Below are positions 33,778 through 45,057 of a stretch of 64,000 nt of DNA, piece after piece. Source of the DNA: Gnetum montanum (lineage: Eukaryota > Streptophyta > Gnetopsida > Gnetales > Gnetaceae); NCBI GenBank assembly GCA_015680685.1, contig MNCI01000200.1:1-64000 (forward strand), given 5' to 3'. Each line of letters begins with the position of its first letter. The stretch's first letter is position 1. A program made the position numbers and the translations under genes. The notes beneath the pieces are model-generated. The model saw only the letters and a program-made list of their open reading frames with translations, ran no database searches and was not told the DNA's origin.

Positions 33778-36700
33778 ATGGGCAAATGCAAGGAGGTAGA
33801 AGGTCAGGGGAGGAAGGGACCTGACCTGACTTTCGCAGAGGAAAGCGATGCCATGTTACAGTGTCTTCCTAGGCCAAGAGTTCCATCCTTGCTTGGATCG
33901 TCACACAGGTAGGCTCTAATCCTACCTCTGTTCATTTTTTCATCTGTACTTGTCGTTGGGCATAGACAATTTTCATAGCGTAAACAGTTTCGATAGCGTA
34001 GAGGGTTTCGGTAGCGTAGACAGTTGGTGTAGAGGCCCCATACGCTGAGCGTAGATCCGCAGCGTAGAAGGTTTGTACACTAAGCGTAGATGGTTCCCTT
34101 AGCATACAGCGTAGACCGTTTGAACAGTGTGTAGTGTAGAGGGTTTTAACAATATATAGTGTAGATGATTTTATCAGTATATAGCATAGATGATTTACAA
34201 CACATACACTAACTATTTTCACAATGTATAGCGTAAACTGTTTTCACAGCGTATAGCGTAAACTATTTGCACAGCGTATACGCTGACTGTTTACATAGCG
34301 TTTAGCGTAAACTGTTTGCACAGCGTATACGCTGACTATTTTCACAGTGTATACGCTAATAGTTTCCACGGCGTATACGCTGATGATTTTCACAGCGTAT
34401 ACGCTGATGATTTTCACAGCGTATACGCTGAGTGTGAATAGTTTGTTCTTTTCAGGCAGCGTATACGCCAAGTGTTTTCAGTTTGTTGGTATCATATACG
34501 CCAAGCGCAAACAGTTTATTAATTTTTCGAAGTGTTGGGCTACAACATGGGATTTCATCTTTTTCATCTCATTTTCATGTATGGCTAATTTATCGTGGAA
34601 TTTTGATTACTTGCAGGGACACTGAGCCTTTCCTCTTGGTAGTTGAGCTAGTCGGAGTACTGGCATGGTTTGGCCCTCTTGAGGTCGATGAACCTACCCC
34701 GATCTGACTGTTGACAACAATGGGGTTTGGTTCAGGGAAGGGGCCTGTGAATTCCTTGCCTTCATCCTGGACAGATTTAAGGTGGTGGTCTGGTCACACC
34801 TGAACAAACAAGTTGCACGAAGCATGCTTGAGGCTATGTTGCTAGGAGATTTGGAGGGCGTTGTGGCCTTCATGGAGGATATTGACAAGGGGCTACTTGT
34901 GATCGAGGATAGTCCCTCTGGCAGGCCCAGTTCTACTTGCCCGTTAGCGCGTGTGTGGGAACTATTGCCATGAGGGCGTGATTACCTCAACAACACATTG
35001 TTTCTGGCTACACATGCACACACGTTATTTCAGAACCCTCTTGGCACAGTGTACTGGGTAGAGAGGTAAGATCTCTTGATTTGTCGTTTTTGGTTTTTGT
35101 CATTTAGTGTTTGCCTCTGTTTTGACAACCATTCTTTTGCAGGCCCCAAGTTAACCAAGATGGGACATGCGTTAATGATGATGGGCTTGCCATAGCTCAT
35201 ATCGCTCTAGAGACCTTTATGGCGGGTCCCACCCTTCACGGAGCTATGTTAGCTCAAACCAAGGGTGATATTGTCCATTTCCATAAACGATTTTCTAGAG
35301 CATTTGCATAGTGTATGGCTCGTGGGTGGTTGCATGGAGATTGGTCGCATAAGGGACCAGTCTTCCCTCGTGATGCTGATCTGACTTCTAGCACCTCTAA
35401 GTCCACAACTGAAGGTAAGTGAAAATATTTTCTAGATGCCTTAGTGTGTTTATCCAACTGCTAGTGGTCATACTGATGTGATGGTTTCAAATTATATCTA
35501 TAGTTGATGTTCCTCCTGGCGGAGACCCTGTCACGACAGGACGAACTTAGACTACCCTATCAATGAAGTTCGGGGAGATCAGCAAGGCACAGAAATGGTT
35601 GTGCACCCATGCCCCGCCATCCATTATCTGTTGTTTAGATGATGCCAGCCTTATGGAGCTCTTTACAACCCCAAGCCCTGATGTGTCGATAGCTGAAATG
35701 ATCGAGATTGTGGATTCATTCGACAAGTCCATCTCTTAATATAGCACCTGTATTAAGGGTGTCAAGATAGTCTTCCATCTGTCAGTCAAATTCTTTTCAG
35801 ACCTATTCGGTGTACTGGCAGATGGCGTAAATGTAGTTTTGGACAGGGCTCAAAAAGAGCTTCATACGGTACGTGAGTTAGAGGACTGGTTGGGTGTTAC
35901 CAAGGGCTCCAAGGGATTCTCTATGCAAGGGAAGTTAAAGGTTGAGGAAGTTAATGAATCATATCCCCTGTTCAGGGCACGAGTGTTCCTTAAATCCTTG
36001 TCTCAGGTGAAAAGTCTTGGAGTTGAAGCTGTGCACATCATGCAAACCATCTTAGAAATTGGGATGCATTATAACTAGGCTCAATTTTTGTTGTTAGGCC
36101 TTCACAAGGAGATAGTGCGATTGCACTCAAATGTTGAGGTGCAGTACGATTTTACATTTGCGTTCTTTGTTGGCTATCTTCGTTGTTTGGCTGAGTTTCT
36201 AGTGGTTTGCGTGGATAATAAATATGTCCTACGGGATCATGGTCAATTATCTCACCCGTGGATCAACCATTTATTTGAAACAGTTGAGTCCCAAGATGCA
36301 CCTCAGGGGATTGACGAGTCAGTGTACATCACGACGGGAGGGTCATCTGGTACCTCAATCCACACACGTGACAGTGTGGGGTTGGAACCAGATGACGTGC
36401 CCTATACTGCCAAGAGAGCTAAACGTGTCATCAAAGAGACAATTGGGAAAGCCAAGTCAAAGCTCTCAAATCGTCAATGCTCAACAGAGGTGGCCTCAAA
36501 TGTAGAAGAGCCACGGGTGAAGGGCATATGGTTCAACATGCCTGTCTGAGGTAAGTAAACTTGGCACACTTATTGCATTGTCCTTTTCATCTTATTCATA
36601 ATTTTTATTTTGATCGCTTACATGCCACTGATGCCTTCAGACTTGACTCGAGAAGTGAGGAGGCAGGAATTAGAGACTATCATTGAAGAGGAGGAAGCTA

Positions 36701-38243
36701 CAATGGAGTTAATGACTGAGGAGGAAGAGGTTAGTAAGGATCAGGCAGAAGAGACAGAGGAGCTACGGGAAGACACCACTGAGACTAAACTGGTCGATGA
36801 CAAGGGTGGTGTCGATGAGATGTTCAGTAGCTTCCTCAAGGGAAGGTTGGACCTTGGCGACCCTCCAAACCTAGAAGGGGATAGAGAACACAGTATATTT
36901 GCTTTTATTTTATTATGTTGCTTTGTGAGTCATTGTTTCTATGGTTTTTTACTTTTATGTTTTCATCCCTTCCAAACGAAGGTAGTGAAACTAGAACGAT
37001 GCGGTTCGACGTGCCCATGAGAATAGCTCCCCCTGAAACGACCGCGGAGGTTAGTCCGTCTCATACTCATGGACCATTTACTTGGACCAAGATGCCAAGT
37101 AAAATGGATTTTGTGGCTGGTATCGCTAAGGAGGTGGTTGAATGTATTTAGGAAGCCCACCCTAAGATAGGTACAAATGTCTCGAGCCTTTTGGAGCTTT
37201 CGAATTTCACATCCCTTTTTTGTCGTCTAGTGTTCAATGCTCATTCTTTTTGTGTGCGTAGGAGCTAAGCTAAGGTGGGATCCATCTGAGACTGTTAGCA
37301 TTGAAAGTTTGTCCACACTTCCCCTAGAAGTCGAGCAGATACTGAGGTCAATTTATGATGAAGTGGTAGAAGGTCTTGTACACAACGCCAAATCGCTGTG
37401 GACCTATAGACATTCCATCAAACAGTTGTGGTTACAAATTCAAGCAAAGGAGAAAGAAGTTTCTGAGTTATCAGTTGAGCGTGATGATCTCAAGGCTCAG
37501 TATGAGTTCGCCTTGGCTAAACTAGGTGGTGATCATTCTTGGCAAACTTCCAAGGTCACTTATACCTGATACTGGAACCTGCTTAATCGCCACGCATCAC
37601 TGACCCAGAAACTAGCAGAGCGTAAGGCCCAAGTAGATCTATTGAACCTCAAGTGCCAGGATTGTAAGGATTTCGCTTCCAAGGTGTGCAAGTGGGGTCA
37701 GGATGAGAAGAACCACAAGCATCATTATAAGAAATTGTTGAAAGAAGTATCCATTGAAAAGCATCAACTTGAAATGTTTGTGGAGGGTCTGGGTCTACGC
37801 TTTGCGTTTGATACCTTTGCTTAGAATACAACTATTGAGATGGAATCACCTACAAGGGTAATTACAACCGCTTCTGGGGAGGTTTCTGTGGGTGAATTCC
37901 CTTTAAAGCATCCTACCTGGTCGGCTGTTGACAAGGGGAAGGCTTTGGCAAACATTGATCTAGGCCTTGATGGGACTGATTGGACGAGCATCTCAGAGGA
38001 GGAAATCCTCCGCTGACTGGAATTTGGTTTAGGAGGATCCCCTATGATAAGCTTTTTATTATCATGAAATTCGTTCGCTGAATAATGTTTGAAAGTTTTT
38101 TCTTTTATCCTTATGTTGATTGTTTCTTTTGCATTTTATAGGATCAAGGCGACGATGATGTTCAAGAAGCCAGCCCCAGTGGAGTGGGGGCCCATGATGC
38201 TCGCGAGTCTACAAGGGACAACCCTCTCGTCTGGGATGTTTAG
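33778..38243 (+). pseudogene. Antisense gene of A: FCP1-like domain then coiled coil, about eight exons
   Basis: Exons by splice sites: 33778-33908, 34617-35065, 35143-35414, 35504-36550, 36641-36892, 36982-37170, 37262-about 38040, 38142-38243 (stop). Exon 1 joins exon 2 in frame. Exon 2 reads TEPFLLVVELVGVLAWFG, then after a frameshift REGACEFLAFILDRFKVVVW, SHLNKQVARSMLEAMLLGDL, ARVWELLP and NNTLFLATHAHTLFQNP. This is the order of an FCP1/NLI-interacting-factor phosphatase domain: LDLNGxL, RPxxxEFL..FxVxVWS, then NTLLxDDSPxKxxxNP. Both aspartates of the first motif and the DD of the last are replaced, so no catalysis is expected. Exons 5-7 are Glu/Lys-rich and coiled coil. In-frame stops at about 35310, 35550, 35737, 36076, 37567 and 37822 make it a pseudogene in this copy. 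The FCP1 call is by eye. Confidence 0.6.
34190..34500. repeat. CACAGCGTATACGCTGA repeats in intron 1 of the antisense gene
   Basis: At least ten units of about 30-32 bp, e.g. TTTTCACAGCGTATACGCTG, carry the same GCGTATACGC palindrome as the A LTR. A related GCGTAGA-rich stretch runs from 33960 to 34190. Confidence 0.88.
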
Positions 38244-38600
38244 TTTTTCTTTTTTTTGAAATTATTCTGACTCAAATTTATACGTAAATTATAAATTAAA
38301 AATTTTGAGTTGTATTGAACAGATGAATAAAATCAGTTAATTCTTGTAATTGTACATTATTACAAGTGTATATATATTTTTTTGTTGTGGATTTTGGGTT
38401 TAAATGTAAACATGACATGACAATATAAAATGTTTTGATTTATTTTTCTAGTTTAAGTGTAGTGCACAAATGTAATTATGAGTAGGACTGTAATTATAAG
38501 CGAAAGATAATTGCGAAAATTGTTGTTGACAACGTGATAATGCAAGCGTAAGTTTGAACAGTGAATTGGAGTTTGGGAGAAAAACAAAGTATAAGTGGAT
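38244..38600. other. AT-rich tail after the antisense gene
   Basis: AATAAAATCAG near 38326 could serve as its poly(A) signal. Nothing else recognised. Confidence 0.4.
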
Positions 38601-38604
38601 AATC

Positions 38605-38895
38605 TAGTTTAAGGCCATTTCAGGCCATACGCACTAATTTTGGGCCATTTCGGGCTAGATGCACTAGTTTAAGGCCATTTTGGGCCACGCGTAGACAAGG
38701 GGAGCTTTAAGTGACATGAGTTGATTTCTTAGGAGACCGAACATTTCTGATCGTGGCTAATTTTATCTCATTGCAGACATGATAGTTTAACATCATTCCA
38801 GACTCTGAATGTAGCTTAATGTCATTTTGGACTTGGAATGATAGTTTAACGTCGTTTTAGACTATTTGTAGTTTAACGTCATTTCGGACATTTTT
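38605..38895. repeat. A array 3: AGTTTAA-N-GYC-N6-GRC motifs
   Basis: Units at about 38608, 38634 and 38660 have arms GCC/GGC (CTAGTTTAAGGCCATTTCAGG). Units at about 38780, 38811, 38840 and 38868 have arms GTC/GAC (TAGTTTAACGTCATTTCGGAC), one with a mutated ATC. Both arm types keep the 6-nt spacer. Confidence 0.85.
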
Positions 38896-38899
38896 TTGT

Positions 38900-40570
38900 T
38901 TATTGGTTTAGTAATTTTTTGATTTTTTGCATTTTAATGTTAGGAGTTGTGTTAGTAGGTATGATTCTATATTCAGCATCTCCTTCACTGATCACGTTGA
39001 ATGGTAATTCAGCCCAAGGGACATCTGATGGAATAGTTCCCGCGTTGGTGTTTTCAGATGCTTCTGTATGTATTGTGATTTCTGTGTCAGTTGTAGTTTC
39101 TAAGTGAGGCTGTTGTGTATGTACGATTTTAGGCCTAGGTATTTCTATTTTGGGTGAATTTTCTTTTGTTTTTAAAAGAATATCGCGTACCAGTTGTTGT
39201 TCATTTATGTCATGTTGTCTAGGCTCTTCAAGCTTAACCTCTGAGCCTTGGTCTATATCTGTGTATGAGGAGATGGTAGGCGTAGTAGCCTCCCCGTGTA
39301 TAATTATTTTGCCACCTTCATAAGGTAGGTGAATTTCTTGGTGTATAGGGGAAGAGACTTCTTTCAGTTGGGCTAACCAGGGCCTTCCCAATATTAGGTT
39401 GAACCCTTGCATTTCATCGATTACCACGAAGTTGGTGGATGTGGGGAATTAGTCCCCTACTATGAAGTCTAAAGTCACGATGCCTTTAACTATCATGCAC
39501 AACCCACTGAATGATTTCAAGCATGTGGTGGCGGTTGGTTTGATTAGCTCTGTAAGCCCCAGTTGTTCGACGATGGGATATGGTACTACGTTTGTGGCAA
39601 CTCCATCATCTACATGGACCCTATGTATCTTGAATTGGTTTATTCGTATTGTTATGAACATAGGTGTTGTTGTTACCTCCCCCATTTTTTGATCCACTTT
39701 GATGTTGTCATTGTAGAAACTTAATGGCTTAGGAGTTAACCCTTGAGGCGAGTACATTACCGCATGAATTGAAGGTTCATTTGGAGACAAGTGCTCGCTT
39801 ACCGGGATAGATGTTAACATGCACACTAAAGCTTCGCGATGGGTTTGAGATGTTAACACTAGATCATATAAGCTTAGTGGAGTATTTTTTTGTTTGAGTG
39901 CTTGCGTGACTTGTGTTAGGGTTGTTGCTAGGTCTCTACTGTTGGGTGCATGCTTGTTGGCAGTCACTTGGTCCATTGGACTTAACAGTTTTATTTCATG
40001 CATAGTTGGTTTGTCATTTTTACCTGGAATCGTTGATTTAGGCATATCATGTTTTTTGGATGATTCACCCTCATGGCCTGTGTTTGCTTTATCGTTAGGT
40101 GGTGTCATGGGTACTGCGTTTAGTGGGGTAGGTTTAGGAGGGCCTAAGGCTAGTCGTTGACACTCCTTCTCTAAGCGTTCACGTGTAAGCTTATCTGCTA
40201 GGCATTCTCGTGTGTGACGTGGGGGTGCGGTTGGTTTTGGGACCTCAGGTTGCCTTGGAATTTGTACTACGTATGGAGAAGGGTGGGGTTGTGGTTGGAC
40301 GGTCACATACGGTTGAGTGCCCGACTGATTGGGCACCTTGATGACATCGGGACTTGGTTTATTCTATGTTTGGGAAGTGGGGGATTGGTGGTCACCAGGA
40401 CGTTCGGGTGTCCTAATGATGTATGGAGTTGGCCTAGCTAGAGGTTGGACCTCCATTGTTGCAACCGCATGTGGTACTTGGACTACGTAGGGGCAGGCCG
40501 AACAGGAGGTGTTTGTGGGTTTGTGGTAGTAGCAGCAGGAGGTACGCGCACCACGTATGATTTTTCTCAT
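38900..40570 (-). pseudogene. A gag C-terminus and aspartic protease
   Basis: In one minus frame from about 40570, with a few stops. The proline-rich part (PQPHPSPYVVQIPRQPEVPK) leads to the protease: VHVDDGVATNVVPYPIVEQ, where DDG-A-TN is the active-site motif, then GFNLILGRPWL. The tail is Glu/Thr-rich and ends AEYRIIPTNTTPNI before stopping at 38900. RT does not follow; 5.9 kb of other sequence does. Confidence 0.85.
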
Positions 40571-42945
40571 GTCGGGGTGTTAGAAGTCGCTACGGTAGGG
40601 GGTACTTGGATAACATAAGGTTTCTGCTGGGGGTATGATGGTTGAGATACAGATGTTTGTATGGTGAGAGGAATTTGCACACCAAATGGTTTATTAGGCA
40701 TTTGGTGCTCATGGTCGGAATAGACGGTGTTAATGCTAGGTGTTTCAGATTCATTATCTAGGTAGATTGTGTTAATCATGTATGGTGCCTCTTTGGTATT
40801 TAGAGTGTCTTTATACATACCCATGGCCTGGTTTTGTGGTTGGACTGGGTTGGCCTCATCAAAGATGATCTGACCTCCGTCGATCATTCATTGGATGTCT
40901 TGTTTTAGGGTGAAACAATAATCCATTGCATGTCCATTACATTGATGATAATCGCAGAAACAGTCCATTCTAAAACCTTTCGGTACTGGGGGCTCATCCA
41001 ACGTTGCTAGGCTTGGGTTCTAAACCAATTGACAGAATCGATCATGCCTTTGGATTGCTACTGGGGACAACTGTTTATGTTTCATTAATCTAGCCTTCAG
41101 GAGTTGCTTGAACAACTGCAATGGTTTCATGCGTAGTGGTGTGTATTTAGAGGGGTCCTTCCTCTCCAAGTTTCTCGTACGATTCGGTGTTGGGTTCTAT
41201 GATGAGGATGGTTCTAGTGCGGTTGGGGGAGTGGGTTTAGCATAATTGGTAGTGGCAACAGGCGGTTTTTTTTGTTGTCCCACATTTGCTTGTTGTGTTT
41301 CTGCTACTGCCAGTATAGTTGTTTTAACCTTTTCTTTATCTTTCTTACTGTGTCGATTCTTAAAGGCCGAATATGCAGGATCATGGTTGTTTTGTGCTAG
41401 CTCCTCTATGTTCTTAATTTGTACAAATGCTTGACTCAGAGTGCGTGCATTGAGATAGTATAGTTTGGATTTCACAAAATCATTGACAACCCCTTTTAGA
41501 ATGCTAAGGAGATATGTCTTTGGGATAGGCTCGTGGAGCTCATTGAGAGTGGCACTCCACCATTGGATGAATTTTTGGATAGGTTCAAGGGGTGATTGCT
41601 TGACTTGTATGAGGCTGTCAAGTGTCGCCTCAGGCTTCAAGTTATACTTGAACCTGGTAATGAATTGGTGCAACAAATCTTCCAGAGAAGATATCGAGTT
41701 CCGTGACAAGGCTCGATACCAATCAAGTGCTCTCCCAGTGAGGGACATGGGGAACACTCGTAGAATGGCATGTGGCCATGCCTGAAGNCATTTGACCTCG
41801 TCAGTTAGTTCCTGCATTAGCTTTTTAGCATCAGCCCAATATTGGACACTAGGGGAGATAGCAGGTTGGGGATATTGTATGGTGTACATGTTAGATTGTT
41901 GGATAGTGGGTTGGAAGGTGGAAAGTTGTGTAGTTGGAGGCTGTACTTGCAGGATATTTATAGCGTGTGGTACTAGGGGTGGCACATTGTAGGCAATGGG
42001 TTGTTGTTGTTGTGGTTGTCCTTGAGGGATGTTGGCCGGTGGAATTGTGTGAGGCGGTATGTTATAGTGAGGGGGTTGATGTGATTGAACACCAATTGCT
42101 GCCCATTGCGCTATCATGTTTTGTGTAGGAATCCCCTGAAATTTTTGGATTACAATGGTGAAAGGGGCTCCATGGGTTTGGATCCAGGGGATATAATGAA
42201 CAAACGTAGAAGCTGGTATCACATGCAGAATGTCGATCACTCGAGGTGGGAAGGTTGCTCCTATGTTATTTTGAGGGGGTTGTACTTGTGAGGATGGGGC
42301 TACGGTTGCAATGGGGAGAATAGCAAGAGGAAGTGTATTGAGTTGCGGGTCGATTGCAGAAGGAATATGAACAAGTGTGGATGTTTCTTGTTGAGGTATT
42401 TGTGCTTGGGTGAATCTAAATGGTTGAAGGGACGTAATTTCCCCTGTGGCTGGATGAAACAACAAGTTGACATAGGTTTGTGGACTAAGAATATGGTACA
42501 AATCTTCATGCTCGAATTGGGTTGCGAAGTCATCCTCCTCTTCTGGTTGAGGATTTACTACAAGTTGATCTAAAGACTGGCTCCTTTGCAGGAGGAGTTG
42601 TGAGATGAGCTCAGAATAAGGCTCTGGAAGAGGGATGATATCGTACAAGGAAGGAATGAACTCTTTTCCTCCCCTATAGAAAAGTTTGTATTGCCTCTTA
42701 ACTTCCATTTCGGCTCGGTCCACGGCTAGTCCGGCTTGTATTTTCACGCATATGAAATTGTACTGGTCTTGAGTTATAATGTTAGATGATGGGTTTCTCC
42801 CTTGCAATCTAAGAGACCAGCAGGGCCCCATTGTGGGTTGTACCATGGGCTATTGAACGACCATGGTGCCTACAAGGTCCGTGACTCGTGTGGTTGTAGT
42901 GTTGGATTTTGCAGTGTTCATGATGAATACTTGAGAATATGACAT
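40567..42945 (-). pseudogene. A gag
   Basis: ATG 42945 (MSYSQVFIMNTAK) is in frame with the long open stretch 42846-41197 after one TAG at codon 32. The N-terminal third is Pro/Gln-rich. The capsid domain reads ILRVFPMSLTGRALDWYRAL, HQFITRFKYN, LIQVKQSPLEPIQKFIQWWS and LLSILKGVVNDFV. A nucleocapsid motif FCDYHQCNGHAMDYCFTLK follows near 40950. The sequence contains one N (41787). A frameshift near 40570 leads into the protease frame. Confidence 0.88.
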
Positions 42946-42954
42946 AGTGAAGAG

Positions 42955-43480
42955 ATATGAAACTAGTATACCTAGTGCGGCATAAACCTACGTTGGTGGT
43001 GTATAGCGTATAAATTGGATCTCAGCGTTTAGGCTTCAATGACCAGCGTATAATGACAGTGTAGGTATACATCGTATAGTGGCAGCGTAGAGAATCTATG
43101 GCATAGAGCGTGCAATGTATACTGGACAGCATACACAGAGTCAACGTACAGCATAGATGGAGTCTACGGCATAGAGCGTGCAGCGTATACTGGATGGCAT
43201 AGACAGAGTCAATGTACAGCATAGACGGAGTCTACAGCATAGAGCGTGCAGCGTATACTGAACAACGTAGACTCTGGGAATGTTGCAGATAGAGTTGGCG
43301 TATACTTAGTAGTGTAGACGCTGGACAACGTAGATGCTAGGAAGTTTGCAGACAGGGTCGGCGTAAACTTAGTAGCGTAGACGCCAGATAGCGTAGACGC
43401 TAGGAAGTTTGTAGACAGGATTGGCGAAAACTCAGCAGCGTAGACGTTGAGAGTTCTGAAGACAGTAAGTTTTAAGCAGT
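42955..43480. repeat. GCGTAGAC/GCGTATAC repeats in the A leader
   Basis: Between PBS and gag, words such as AGCGTAGACGC, GTGCAGCGTATACTGGA and CAGCATAGA recur at 20-45 bp. They are related to the LTR motif. Confidence 0.8.
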
Positions 43481-43485
43481 TTTGG

Positions 43486-43503
43486 CCCTCCTTCTAGTGC
43501 CAA
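43486..43503 (-). other. A primer binding site
   Basis: On the minus strand TTGGCACTAGAAGGAGGG starts four bases inside the 5' LTR end. C' has the same PBS with a differently decayed CpG, implying TGGCGCTAGAAGGAGGG originally. The tRNA is not assigned. Confidence 0.8.
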
Positions 43504-43507
43504 TTTT

Positions 43508-44932
43508 TGTACCATCCGAAATCGTCGGTCTCCGGCTGGAAGGAAACAGAGACCTGGAGATCTCCGGACATGCACAAAAGACCTTACCTTCGCTTAAGGG
43601 TAAGCTAGAATTAACAAAGGTAGAGTACCTTGAGTGGTCTACACACAGATTAGGCAAGGATTTCCCCAAACGTACACCGAGGTGCTATACGCTAGGTTAT
43701 ATGTAAACGGCGTAACAGATCTAAAATGAAACATAAACAGTGTAATTGGTGTAAACAGAGCGTAAACGTACTAGGGCGTAAATAGTAAACATGCAACAAT
43801 TAATGAAAAAATGTAACAGATTTTAGGAAGAAAATGTAGCAATATTGTTGCAAAATGATAGTTACAATGCACCAGTTTAACGTAGTTGTGGCTTCGGCAC
43901 AAAGCGGACGAATAACCCCGGTAGATGCAAGGATGACTGTGTGCTGGTTCAAACTACAGGCACAACGTAGAGGTTGTATGCTCAGCGTGCAGGGGAGGGT
44001 CCAGCGTACAGGGTTTTTGCTTTGGTTTTTAGCGTCTCTGTTTTTCTCTCTAGTTTGCTCCAAAATTGCCAACCTCGATCTAATGAAAAATTGGGGTTTT
44101 TATACAGGTTTAGATGTTAGACACGGGTTGGGTGACACGTGGTGCGTTGACCGGGTGCGAAAGAATAAAATTTTACAAGTGTACAACATGCTACATCTAT
44201 TGCCCGTATACGCTGGGCGTATACGTTGTATCTGGTGGGCGTAGACTCTAGGCGTATACGTTGGATATGCTGGGCGTATACGCTGGACGTATATGCTGTG
44301 TTTGTTGGGCATATATGCATGTACGCTGTGTCTGCTGGGCATATACATTGGGTGTATACGCTGATGGTTGCTCTGTTCATGTGAGTTTATGCTTTGTACC
44401 AAGTCTTGCTTTGCAGTGTTGTTTCCATGCCATCTTTAGGGATTGCATGCTAGGCGTATACATCAGTCGTACATGCTGAGCGTACATGTAAGGCGTGTAC
44501 GTTGGGCGTGTACGCTGTGAATGCAAACTGAGGTGTATACGCTAGCCATATACGTTGTGAATGCAAATTGAGGTGTATATGATGGGTGTATACACTGTGA
44601 ATGCAAACTAGGGTGTATACGCTGTGAATGCATACTAGGGCATATATGCTGGGCATATACGTTGTGAATGCAAACTGGGGCGTATATGTTGGGCGTATAC
44701 GCTGTGAATGCATACTTAGTGAAAACTAAGTATCTTGATCTTTGAAGTTGCCATTTCTGATAGCAGATGTTGTCGTGGTTGTTAGTGGATCCCAAGAAAC
44801 TACTCCTCGTTGAGTTGGACTCTACTTGAAGCTATCTGTGGGGCCCTCAAGCTTTAGTCATGCTGGGGAGCATCGTGACATAGCTTGATTCTTGTTGGAA
44901 AAGTACTATGCTTAGAATTTTGTGGTGTTTCA
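43508..44932 (-). repeat. A 5' LTR
   Basis: Matches 26543-27908 over its length, with GCGTATACGC-type palindromes at 44205-44360 and 44450-44705. Differences between the two are mostly transitions. Confidence 0.92.
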
Positions 44933-45057
44933 ACCTCCATGACTAAATAAAAACTACAAATGGAATAAAAACTACAAAGGATGATTCCATAGTATGGAAA
45001 GAAAACAAAATAAAGACACAACACATGGAATATGCTACAACTACAAAAATTTGGAAC

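Larger units (their letters stand above)
33029..38900 (-). other. Putative PR-RT intron of A, 5.9 kb, holding an antisense gene
   Basis: Minus-strand acceptor CTAACTGTTTATTGGCAG (33046-33029) directly precedes the RT coding sequence and contains a branch-point-like CTAAC. The protease frame stops at 38900. The same PR-RT spacer is about 0.93 kb in C and C'. No clear donor was found on the A side, so the left end is approximate. Ogre elements are known to splice an intron here. Confidence 0.5.
26543..44932 (-). mobile_element. Element A: 18.4 kb Ogre/Tat-like element with an antisense gene
   Basis: LTRs at 43508-44932 (5') and 26543-27908 (3') start TGAAACACC and end GGTACA in the sense direction. 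Target duplications are ACCCC (26538-26542) and ACCTC (44933-44937). On the minus strand it has PBS, leader repeats, gag, protease, a 5.9 kb insert between protease and RT, RT-RNase H, a second RNase H, integrase, a tandem array and a PPT. The insert holds a multi-exon gene on the plus strand. Size, PR-RT spacer and dual RNase H fit the Tat/Ogre group. It lies one base from the end of D's 3' LTR. Confidence 0.93.

Noticed and set aside
34190-34500. Second CRISPR-like array
   Set aside because: Same GCGTATACGC repeats as the A LTR; linkers are related to each other, not unique spacers.
39462-40441. Plus-strand frames opposite A gag-protease
   Set aside because: Shadows of the minus-strand gag/protease frame.
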